From contig OX442315.1 of NCBI GenBank assembly GCA_949358305.1, positions 11,186,427-11,250,426 of the forward strand: DNA of 64,000 nt. Reading direction: 5' to 3'. The notes beneath the pieces are model-generated. The model ran no database searches. It was not told the origin of the DNA and worked only from the letters and a program-made list of their open reading frames with translations. The translations under genes were made by a program, and so were the position numbers. The DNA is from Strigamia acuminata (taxonomy: Eukaryota > Arthropoda > Chilopoda > Geophilomorpha > Linotaeniidae). This document shows, in pieces, positions 1-8,839 of the stretch (the first letter of the stretch is position 1; every line of letters begins with the position of its first letter).

Positions 1-1483
1 AGTATGGAAGAAGTCTCGCGTGGTATGACATATATGGCAAACATCACTCTCTACAGCGTGATCCAAACTACCACCAGTAAGTAAAAATTTGTTCAAAAAT
101 ACTGTGACTAGAATGGTTTTTGCCAATGTAACCAGGGTACTGGTTATCCTGGTTTGGGACGCATACTCACGTAAATAATGACAAGAGACTCCATATTGTT
201 GGTCTTTAATACGTTTGTCTAGAAGTTGGAGAATCCCGTCACCCGCGTGCAGGGGTATCGTACTGGCACGCCGCACCGGCAAACGACCCGTCACACACAC
301 GCTGTGAACACCATTATGACGAGATTGATTAAACATAACATTCGGGTCGTACTACTGAGCGTCGCAGTGGTGAATGGTGAGGACAGCAGAGTCAGCACAG
401 GGCACGGTTGCCCTTGCGGGGGTCAGGACCTTCTTAACACGTCTTCTCTCTTCGATGGTCACGCTCCCTCTCTCTGTTTCTCTTTCTCTCTACACCACAC
501 CACTCAGCTCCCTTCTTCCCTCGGTCAGTCCACCCGTGAAGGAGATAACCTTAGGGCCACTGGGCGGTGTGTGGCAGTAACGTAGGTCACCGTGGGTGGC
601 CAACCGGTCACAATACTCATTTTGCTTTTTTGTTTCCTTCTAACTAAATACAGATACAAAGTTGAAGCTTGGTCCGATCATGTGGAATACGGAAAAGTAG
701 ACAAAACAATTGAGAAACCAGGACACATTTACAGTCAATGGTACCACAACTCTCAATCTGTTCCAATCACAGCGGAATTTTCGAGAGAAGTCGAGTTGAA
801 AAGTTCATATTCATGGAGCACATCAAGTAATTTCAGGATGAATCATCAAATAGATGTAAATATTTTATTTTGCCAAGAAAATGTTGCATTTTTTAAAGCA
901 TTTTTCATCCTTTTTAGGTCAGTGTTGGAGTGCCTGAAATCTTTTTGGGAATAAATGTAAAAATAAACACTACTGTCGAACTCCAAAGCAGCAAATCTAA
1001 AACAGTTGAGGAAACTGAAAAATATGGAGTGAAAAACATCATTACAATTCCTCCAAAAAAGTCGGTGAAAGCAGAATTTATTGTCACAGAAAAGGACATG
1101 CAGGTGAGAAACTACAATTATACACGACATTTCTAACTAAAAATCTTATTTCATGTCGTCTTTCTTTCTTGCAGATTCCATGGGAAGCTGATGTGCATCT
1201 AACTGGCTATATCGCCATGTGGTTTGAGCCAAAACATGACGGACATTGGTTGTGGTTTCATCCGCTCATGTACCTAGCCAACCAGAAATACCAGCTTGTG
1301 GGCTTTGACCGATTGGTTTACCGCACTAAAGGAATGTTTAGAGGCTTAAAAGGAATCGATTCAGTCCTTAAAACTACTGAATACGAGGTGACGGATTTTT
1401 ATCCAAGTAATAATGCTCCTCGTCGGTATCAAAATTCAACGAAAGTCACGTACACCAAACCTATTCTTGTAAAATTGGATTAA
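1..1483 (+). CDS. Aerolysin-like (ETX/MTX2-type) pore-forming-like protein, copy A, 5' end outside window
   Basis: Spliced gene; visible exons are 1-76 (partial), 654-855, 918-1103 and 1175-1483, joined by GT-AG introns whose phases match copy B at 14408-15561. The protein has Ser/Thr-rich alternating beta strands (exons 3-4), an IPPKKSVKAEF stretch, then IPWEADVHLTGYIAMWF. That arrangement is typical of the aerolysin/ETX/MTX2 beta-barrel pore-forming fold, which is secreted and oligomerises on membranes. Family assignment is from pattern only; a receptor-binding head is not identified. Intron 2 is 577 bp against 59 bp in copy B because a MITE sits in it (104-611). A poly(A) signal AATAAA lies at 1509-1514. 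All visible exons are open, so the gene looks intact apart from the window edge. Role in defence, digestion or venom cannot be told from sequence. Confidence 0.65.
104..611. mobile_element. MITE-like repeat, family 1 copy A, inside intron 2 of the pore-forming-like gene
   Basis: The insert is absent from the paralogous intron (14676-14734). It begins GTGAC, ends GTCAC, and is flanked by a 6-bp direct repeat AATACT (98-103 and 612-617), a credible target-site duplication. Related copies occur at about 13294-13887 (opposite orientation) and 63580-63916. It encodes no transposase; short ORFs inside it are not credible. Superfamily unknown. Confidence 0.6.
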
Positions 1484-1514
1484 TCATGTATGATGACTTA
1501 ATTGTTGCAATAAA

Positions 1515-2080
1515 CTAACGTATGTTAAATAAAAAAAATATTTCTTGTATCTGGATGCATAAAAATGAGGTTTGCTTTTATATTTTATATTACCTTAATT
1601 GTATCTAAGGTGAGTTTCAAATGTTCACCGTCTTCATTTAGATTTCTTGGTCAATGCATATTGAAATGGATGGATGAATGGATCACTGTTGGGCACACGC
1701 ATCTAGATCTGTGACCCAACATCAGTGTTCTCACCGATCATGGATCTACATCCGCAGCTTCGGCTGAGATCCAAAACCTTGGTGTACAGTGCTGGACTGG
1801 CCCGGCGGGCTACCGGGAATTTCCCGGTGGCCTGTGGCCTGGTGGCCCGGTGACGGGCCCACCATGGACCGTCCCTGGCACACTGTAGCCTGTCCCTGTG
1901 GCCCTACCCATCTAGATTTCCTGGTACTAAATTTGTACCCAGTCCAGCCCTGTTGGTGTAACAAGGTATTACGTGAGAAGGTTTGATAGCTGAGGTATTG
2001 GATGTAAACACGCAATTCAACAGTGTCGAGTGTGCCAATTCAACAGGTCCACTACGTAACAATCCGGAACCAATTAGAAG
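1515..2080. other. Non-coding stretch with a GC-rich foldback repeat
   Basis: No credible gene. Positions about 1785-1880 hold a GC-rich stretch with CCGGGAATTTCCCGG at its core and neighbouring GGCCC-rich inverted pieces, of the kind found in dispersed foldback repeats. The rest is AT-rich flank; its start resembles the 3' flank of the second pore-forming-like gene. Confidence 0.4.
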
Positions 2081-2327
2081 TATCACAATGCCTAAGGAAC
2101 CATAGAGGGATCTTGCTATCGATACATGTGGACCTTTTTTCAATGATGGGAACTCCTTAGTTGGCTGTTGACTATTACTCGCTGTGTCCCAGAAGCCCGG
2201 ATCCTGAAGTCGACTAAAACGAAAAAAATAATTGCATGGCTGCAAAACGTTTTTGATAGATTGGGATTTCAGGAAACATTAATTTCGGACAATGGTCAGC
2301 AATTTGTGTCTGAAGAGTTTTAGGACT
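2080..2327 (+). pseudogene. Decayed Gypsy-type integrase, first half
   Basis: Broken frames read an integrase core: an AIDTCGPF-like segment with the first catalytic Asp near 2115, then LGFQETLISDNGQQFVSEEF just before 2322, which carries the second Asp (SDNG). Stops and shifts show decay. The younger LTR element at 2328-13012 interrupts it, and the second half resumes at 13013. The 4 bases GACT are repeated on both sides (2324-2327, 13013-13016). Confidence 0.7.
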
Positions 2328-3344
2328 TGTCGCGCTCAACTCTAACCGTCGCTAACTCGTGGGTTGATTACTTAATTCGACTAACTCACTACCGCTTTGT
2401 CTCAAGCGGTTTACCCAAAGAAATGATTACACAGATATAAAAGGTAAAATATAATATAGATTTATTCTGTGGGACAATGTACAGATATATCTTATATATA
2501 TATATGAAAGGTAGGTAAAAGGTAAATCGGAATGGGTGAAGGGAAATGGAAAGGTAAAGGTATGATGAAAGCTGGCTGGAATCGGCGAGGTCGTCTGTTG
2601 TCTCGGTCGTGTCCAAGATGGCGTCCTCGTTGTGGCAACGTGGTGTCGTCTTGGGCCGGCGTGGCAATATGGCGTCCTCGGCTCGTCTCTGGCTGGTCCT
2701 TCGGGCTCACGCTGGTCGGGCGCGAGTGAATGCTTAGTTAAAAGACTTACTTCGGGCTGTTGTCTAGGTTTTTGTGTGGTGTCCGGCGATCACACAGCGG
2801 CGGACTCTTCTGGTTCCCGGCGGTCACACAGCGGCGGGAACGCTCGTCGTGGTTTTACTGCAGTTTAGGCTTGTGCGACCGTTTGTCTGCACAACTCGCT
2901 AAACTGGAGTGGTTTTTACTATTTCTAGCTGGTGTGCTAAAATAGTGTGGTAATCTTATCTCGCAGGTTACTCTGCGGAGTTTGACACTGACCAAACGTA
3001 CTCACGGTAAATTGTCCTTTGTCCTCGGTCAATCCCAGTATTTTTACTTGGGCCTGATCTTGTAGGACGACGGATTTTACGTGTGTTTCTCGTTTGATGG
3101 TTGTGTTGGTTCTGCCCGCTCAGTGCAAGGCACATTCCTTTGCACAAAGCGGGGTTGACAGGTGACCGGAATCACCCAATGGTGGGGTGGACGAGCCATC
3201 CCCACTCCCTCAGGGCAGACGCCTGTCCATTGACTAGATGTCAATGCACTGAGGGAAGGGAGACGCGCTTGCGGCTCCCCTTACACCCGAAACGAGGTCA
3301 CGAGAGAAACTCTTCGTTGACCCCGGTCCAGTCGGGTCACAACA
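2328..3344 (-). repeat. 3' LTR of the Gypsy element
   Basis: 1017-bp direct repeat of 11996-13012 (constant offset 9668), bounded by TG...CA on the plus strand. It contains an AT-rich stretch with a TATATATATA run near 2495 and G+C-rich distal parts. Short ORFs within it are duplicated in the other LTR and are not treated as genes. Confidence 0.95.
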
Positions 3345-3355
3345 CTTCCCCCTCC
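3345..3355 (-). other. Polypurine tract of the Gypsy element
   Basis: Read on the minus strand this is GGAGGGGGAAG, directly abutting the 3' LTR. This is the expected place and composition of the plus-strand primer for reverse transcription. Confidence 0.85.
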
Positions 3356-3380
3356 GAGCTCAGACCGTGGGGCTGAGCGA

Positions 3381-6300
3381 TCACTTCTTTCCTGGGGGAC
3401 CCGACACTGAGTCCGTCACCTGGGCGTAACTCACTCCAGGGACAGGCGGTTGAGTGCCGGGTGGCGCGGGTAGATCGCCTACTAACGCCGAGGACCGATC
3501 TCGGGGGTCCTCATGCTCCGTAATGAAGCATAATGCATGGCCGTCAACTGGCTCATGCGGGGCACGCGTCCTCTCGTGTAACCAAACGCTCGGGATGTAG
3601 GCGGAGAAGCCGGTGTTCGTATGCCGGATGGCATTGGCTTCCGCTGGCGTCACTGGCACACGGTGGGCTCTCAGCAACCTCTGGTGGAAGATGAGGTCTC
3701 TAGTCTTCCGGATCTGGTTGTGAAGCCAGATGAAGACTGATTTGCCTTTGTCCCGCTGCGCGAGGATAAACCTCCTGGTCGCCGTCGTCATCGAGAGATG
3801 GGGAAACTCTTCGATGATTCGCCCGTAATAGTCTGGCGGAGGCGGTGCCGGCTTCGGCTTCTGGGTGGCCGCGGGAATAGCGGCTTGCGTCGTTGTCGCC
3901 GCTCGGGCCGGTGAGGTCCCGGGCGGTGTCGGCTTCGTTTGCTCGACGGACCTGACGGGTGGCGTTCGGCACAGCAAGCGCTTTGGTTTACCCGCCACTT
4001 CGAACAGGGCGGGTCCTTGCGGGGATATCTCCGCAGGCATCGGTGGCGGAATCGGAACTCCGCTCGTCGGCGAGATCATCATCTCCACATCCTCTGCCGA
4101 TTCTTCCGTCTGGATGGTCATGGCGCGTAGTTGTTGGGTAGGCGCCGCCGTCCAGGTGGCGGAGGTGTAACGAAACGCCGTGCTTCGCAACTTGTACCCC
4201 TCAAATTCGGGGTTTACCACATCCCTGGTTAGCTCGTACCGAGTCAACACAGGGTCGGGCAGAATGGAGCTCCACTCTGCGAGGAGTGCACGGGGAACCT
4301 GTACACCCTCTCTGTCCACGACAGACCATGCGGCCATCGCCTGACGCCCTTCTCCGAAGAGTGCTGGGGTTAGCAGCTGCATCATGACCTTGGTCAATGA
4401 TAGCTGTAGGCTGCGACGATTCACTGGATTCGATCGCTCTGAATCCGCAGTGAAGGCACGCGAGAGCTTACTCATCATCGCCGTTGCCCATTCGATGAAA
4501 TATCGCTGGGCCTGATCCACACCTCGCAAGGCGGGTGCGGAGACTCTTGGGTCTTCCATCACGAAGCGAAACGCTGAGAGCTCGGAGATAGTCGGGTTGG
4601 CGGCTTCTCTCGCGAGTCGCGCTTCTTCGTCTCGCCTCTCGAAGAACAGGGCCGAGGAACCGGGTCGGGGTCGGCTCGGCCTGTAAATGTCGGTCAAATT
4701 GGCTCGACATTCCTGCATAATGCTCTGTCCAACGGGGAGAGGGACTGAGCGGTCGGTGTGTAAATTCGGCGGATCGCTCGAATTCAACAACGACGGCGGT
4801 CGCAGGTTACGGATCGAGGCAGGTACGATATTTTTTGTTGTTTTTTGTGTCTGTACCTCCTCATTATTGTTTTCTTTTTTATCCGTGTTTTTTGTGTTTG
4901 TTTCAGGAGTTTCTCCTGTTTCCCCCCCGACCAAAATTGGATCCGGAACGGATTCAACTATCTCGTTTACCGGAGGTGAAGGGGCGTCGAAATACTCCTC
5001 GTTGTCACTTGGCGGTGCTTGTTCCGACTCGCCAGCGAACATATCGACGATTTGGCCGTCAGTTTTAGACTTGACTTGGCCCTTGGCCCACATTTCTTGC
5101 GGGAATTCCGGAATGTACGGAGTTAACTCTCGTACCTGGATCGACTTTTGCTCGGTGTTGTCCTCGAGCTTGCGTAATTTATACGCGTTACCGCCATGCT
5201 TGCCGATGATTACATACGGACCATCTCTCTTGTCGGCCAAGCTGGCGGTGATCCCTCTCGCTGCATTTGAGAGGGTGTGTGCATCTTTCCACACCAAATC
5301 ATTGATCTCGAAATTCACGAATTTTCCACCGCTTTTATCTTGTAAAATGCGGTCGCGCATGTTAAAAATGTGCGCCATCATATGCTTGTATGTGTTCGAA
5401 ATTGTTTGCTCCAATTTATACACATACTCATGTGGTTTCTCTGGGTCCACCACATTTACCGACTCTGCCACTCGTGGGTCCCAAGGCACTCGTAGCTCTC
5501 GGGCGAAGTTGAGGTAGGCCGGAGAAAAATCTCTCGTCCTCGAGACTGTTGTTCGTATGCTGAACGCGATCTCCCTCAAGTATTCATCCCACCTATTGTG
5601 GATGTCAGTGAATATGCTTAGTGCATATTTAATGTCCCTGTTGAGTCGCTCAACGGGATTTGTTCTGGGATTGTAGGTCGAAGTATGTGACGCCACAATC
5701 CCGAATTTCTCACAAAACTTACCCCAAATTTTCGAGATAAATTGGGGTCCGTTATCGGATATAATTTTATGTGGAAATCCGTAACGTAACGCCACGTCGT
5801 AGATACATTCAACGATTTTCTCTGCTGAAGGTCTAGCGACGGCGTACAACTCGGGCCAACGAGTTGCCACGTCCATTATAACGATAATGTACGCATTTTT
5901 ATTTCCCGTAACGGGTTTTGGGCCCATCACATCGACACTTAAACAATCAAAAGGCGCGTAAGGCCCTAAGAAAATAGTTTCGAATGGTGATTTACTCCTC
6001 GGCTTGCACGCTTGACATCGCTGACATTGGTGGACAAAAAGAGCAATATCTTTTTTCATCCCTGTCCAGTGAAAAAGCTGTGTAGCACGATAGAGTGTTC
6101 TGCTTACTCCCGCATGGCTCGCAAGCGGGTGCCCGTGTAACAACCACAGCACGCGACCGATTAAGGAAGCAGGTATTACTACCTTTACTGCGGTGTCCGA
6201 TTCACTCAAGTCATCTTGGTGATTTGGGTGATGTTTCACTAAAAGGCCGTCATCCAATAGGTAATCTATGGATTCGTGTGCATAACGACGCTTCTGCCTT

Positions 6301-8816
6301 CTGGTTAGATTGGGCGGATATTTTCCTGTCAGTACGAATCTAGCTCTGTCCTGACATTTCTTGTCTAATTTTTGTTGCACAATTATTTCCTCCCTTGTCG
6401 GGGGATTGCTTTGCATCTGCTTGCCGACATGAGCGTGGAAGGCGCTTAGAAGCGGGTCATTTATTCTCCGCTCTAGCTTAAATTCCTTCTTTGCATTTGG
6501 GTAATTGTCAGCAGCTGGTTGGTATAACCGCGTCCAGAATCCACAGAATTTTACATCTGCCGGAGACGCGGTAGGAATTTCATTCATCTTCCTTAAATCC
6601 CAACGGTGACAACTCGTAGGGCAATAAATGATGCGGGAGTCATCCTCGCCATCATCGTCAGCGTCGATTGGATCTGACACTGGTGCCCGTGACAGAGCGT
6701 CAGCCACGACGTTATATTTGCCGGGCTTGTATTGAATGGTCAAGTCGCATGCCATCAGTTCTAACTGCCATCTGGCTAGTCGACCGGCTGGCTCTTTTAA
6801 TTTCATCAGCCATTGTAACGCTTGATGATCTGTGTGGACCACAAATTTGGTATATTCGAGATAATCTCTGAATTTCCTTATGGCCCACACAACGGCCAAA
6901 CACTCCAACTCGGTGGCATTGTAATTCTTTTCAGCGCCTTGGAGTTTGCGACTTATAAACATGCACGGCAGGTCTTGTTCGACTCCGTCGCGCACGTGTG
7001 TTTGGAGCAACGCCGCTCCTAACCCAACTCTGCTGGCGTCCGTGTGTAATATGAACGGCCGGTTTAAGTCGGGTAGAGGCATTACGCCGACTTCCGTCAG
7101 CATCCTCTTTATTGCATTAAATGCGATGTTGCACTCATTTGACCATACAAATTCGTTTTCATTCTTCAGGAGGTCGGTAACTGGGGCTGCCACTTCAGCT
7201 AGACCCGGTAGCAACCTGCCGAAGAAGTTTATCATTCCCATAAACCGTTGGACACCTTTAACGTCCTCGGGTGGTGGGAAACGATTAATCGCATCGATTT
7301 TTTCGGGGCCAATAGCTAAACCATTGACTCCAATGCGATAACCCAGGAAGGCAAGCTCCTTTCGACAGAACTTGCTTTTGCCCGGATGCACGTGTAACCC
7401 AGCTTTTGCCAGCCGGGTGAGCACTTGGTCGATGTGCTCAATGTGCTCTTCGAATGTTTTAGAGGCAATAACTATGTCATCTAGGTATGCCCACACAAAC
7501 TGATGCAGGATATCACCCAATACGCTTTCGATTAGTCTCTGAAAGGTACTGGGAGCATTCACTAAACCAAATGGCATGACGTTGAACATCAACCGTCCAA
7601 TTGGCGAGTAAAATGCTGTTTTTAACTTATCCTCTGGCCTCATCTCAACTTGCCAGTATCCCTTCGACAGATCCATCGTCGTAACCCAAGAAAAGGGGCT
7701 AAGCTCTCTCAAAATGGATTCGATAGACGGCATCTGTATGGGATCTATTTCTGTCACCGCGTTTAATGGGCGGTAATCAATGCATAGGCGTGGGTCCGAG
7801 CCCGGGCGCATCACGAGCACAACTCGCGTCGCGTATTCTCCCTGGGCCTCGGAGACAATGCCACTGTCTAGCATTTCTTGGCACATTTTTTGCACTATTT
7901 CACGTTTTTGCGGGTTCATTCCCTTATACGCAACTCGTATAGGTTTATTATCCGTCAATTTAATTTCGTGAATAGCCCTATTCGTTCGGCCCGGTTTTTT
8001 CGACAGGATCCCCTCATATTTAAGTAGGACCCTTCGTAGGGCTGCCGCTTCGTTTAATTCTAAAGCGGCGTCGGCGACAAGCGTTTCCACTACATTGTCC
8101 CGTTGCAATTCTGTTACGAATGCTTTAAAATCGTAATCTTGAACGAATTTCTTTAGGCCTTTCTCCCACTGTGTCTTGTCGGCCGCTTCTTTTACAAGAG
8201 CTGGTGGCACGACAATTGCGGGTCTTTCCTTATCATTTCTGATATAATTCCAAGATTTCGTTATTGGATTGGGTTGTATTTCCATTGACGCCATGAGGTC
8301 TAAGCCCAACAGAAAAATTCTGTCGCATGTGGGCAGGACCAGGAAAGGGTGCTGTTCTACTCCTCCGAGCCACTCCATGGTCAATAATATAACTCCTTTT
8401 GGACGCGCCATTCCGTTGGCGGTTTTTAGACGTATATTTTTATTAACGCCTTTTATCTTATCGGTGAGACCCAATGATGCTACTATGTCTTCGGAAACGA
8501 ACGAGCGATCTGCTCCCGAGTCTAGTAGTCCCATAATTTTTTCACGTTCTATTGTCATGGGCAACATACATAGGCGGTTGGTGTATTCGACCGCCACGTT
8601 GCACATGAAAACACGAAATTCTTCTGTGTCTTCGACTACTTGAGGTAATTCTTCAAGCAGTAGGTTCGGTTCTTCCGCCTCAGCCTCAGCGTTTGCGGTA
8701 ATTACCTGCAAAGCGTTGTTGGCCCTGTCTTGAATTTGGGCGTTAGCTATGTCACTACCCATTTCTTTGACTGGTGGCGGCTTATCGAACCCTTTGTTAA
8801 ACCCCTTTTTCTTCAT
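3381..8816 (-). CDS. pol: Gypsy Pol polyprotein (protease-RT-RNase H-integrase) with a long C-terminal extension
   Basis: The open frame encodes 1811 residues. Retropepsin active site LLDSGADRS lies near residues 97-105. RT contains YLDD at 444-447. RNase H runs about 586-710 (HTDAS, ATELECLA, HTDHQAL). Integrase has an HHCC-type zinc region (about 894-938) and a DD35E core with D962, D1021 (SDNGPQF) and E1056. A C-terminal integrase segment ends near 1236. The remaining roughly 570 residues are unusual: an acidic and proline-rich linker followed by a globular-looking part I do not recognise, ending in another Pro-rich tail. The first Met lies downstream of the gag stop, but the frame is open upstream into gag's end, so translation is probably by -1 frameshifting at 8867-8885 and not from this Met. 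Confidence 0.95.
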   Translation of the reverse strand: MKKKGFNKGFDKPPPVKEMGSDIANAQIQDRANNALQVITANAEAEAEEPNLLLEELPQVVEDTEEFRVFMCNVAVEYTNRLCMLPMTIEREKIMGLLDSGADRSFVSEDIVASLGLTDKIKGVNKNIRLKTANGMARPKGVILLTMEWLGGVEQHPFLVLPTCDRIFLLGLDLMASMEIQPNPITKSWNYIRNDKERPAIVVPPALVKEAADKTQWEKGLKKFVQDYDFKAFVTELQRDNVVETLVADAALELNEAAALRRVLLKYEGILSKKPGRTNRAIHEIKLTDNKPIRVAYKGMNPQKREIVQKMCQEMLDSGIVSEAQGEYATRVVLVMRPGSDPRLCIDYRPLNAVTEIDPIQMPSIESILRELSPFSWVTTMDLSKGYWQVEMRPEDKLKTAFYSPIGRLMFNVMPFGLVNAPSTFQRLIESVLGDILHQFVWAYLDDIVIASKTFEEHIEHIDQVLTRLAKAGLHVHPGKSKFCRKELAFLGYRIGVNGLAIGPEKIDAINRFPPPEDVKGVQRFMGMINFFGRLLPGLAEVAAPVTDLLKNENEFVWSNECNIAFNAIKRMLTEVGVMPLPDLNRPFILHTDASRVGLGAALLQTHVRDGVEQDLPCMFISRKLQGAEKNYNATELECLAVVWAIRKFRDYLEYTKFVVHTDHQALQWLMKLKEPAGRLARWQLELMACDLTIQYKPGKYNVVADALSRAPVSDPIDADDDGEDDSRIIYCPTSCHRWDLRKMNEIPTASPADVKFCGFWTRLYQPAADNYPNAKKEFKLERRINDPLLSAFHAHVGKQMQSNPPTREEIIVQQKLDKKCQDRARFVLTGKYPPNLTRRQKRRYAHESIDYLLDDGLLVKHHPNHQDDLSESDTAVKVVIPASLIGRVLWLLHGHPLASHAGVSRTLYRATQLFHWTGMKKDIALFVHQCQRCQACKPRSKSPFETIFLGPYAPFDCLSVDVMGPKPVTGNKNAYIIVIMDVATRWPELYAVARPSAEKIVECIYDVALRYGFPHKIISDNGPQFISKIWGKFCEKFGIVASHTSTYNPRTNPVERLNRDIKYALSIFTDIHNRWDEYLREIAFSIRTTVSRTRDFSPAYLNFARELRVPWDPRVAESVNVVDPEKPHEYVYKLEQTISNTYKHMMAHIFNMRDRILQDKSGGKFVNFEINDLVWKDAHTLSNAARGITASLADKRDGPYVIIGKHGGNAYKLRKLEDNTEQKSIQVRELTPYIPEFPQEMWAKGQVKSKTDGQIVDMFAGESEQAPPSDNEEYFDAPSPPVNEIVESVPDPILVGGETGETPETNTKNTDKKENNNEEVQTQKTTKNIVPASIRNLRPPSLLNSSDPPNLHTDRSVPLPVGQSIMQECRANLTDIYRPSRPRPGSSALFFERRDEEARLAREAANPTISELSAFRFVMEDPRVSAPALRGVDQAQRYFIEWATAMMSKLSRAFTADSERSNPVNRRSLQLSLTKVMMQLLTPALFGEGRQAMAAWSVVDREGVQVPRALLAEWSSILPDPVLTRYELTRDVVNPEFEGYKLRSTAFRYTSATWTAAPTQQLRAMTIQTEESAEDVEMMISPTSGVPIPPPMPAEISPQGPALFEVAGKPKRLLCRTPPVRSVEQTKPTPPGTSPARAATTTQAAIPAATQKPKPAPPPPDYYGRIIEEFPHLSMTTATRRFILAQRDKGKSVFIWLHNQIRKTRDLIFHQRLLRAHRVPVTPAEANAIRHTNTGFSAYIPSVWLHERTRAPHEPVDGHALCFITEHEDPRDRSSALVGDLPAPPGTQPPVPGVSYAQVTDSVSGPPGKK

Positions 8817-8839
8817 GAATGGCGCAGACGGTCGAGAAA

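Noticed and set aside
226-580. 119-codon frame in the first intron
   Set aside because: Lies wholly inside a MITE whose other copies do not keep the frame.
2389-2868. Short ORFs inside the Gypsy LTRs (also at 12057-12536)
   Set aside because: Duplicated only because the LTRs are duplicated; low-complexity and overlapping each other.
4687-5517. 276-codon plus-strand frame antisense to pol
   Set aside because: Antisense shadow of the pol extension; no recognisable features and no upstream signals.
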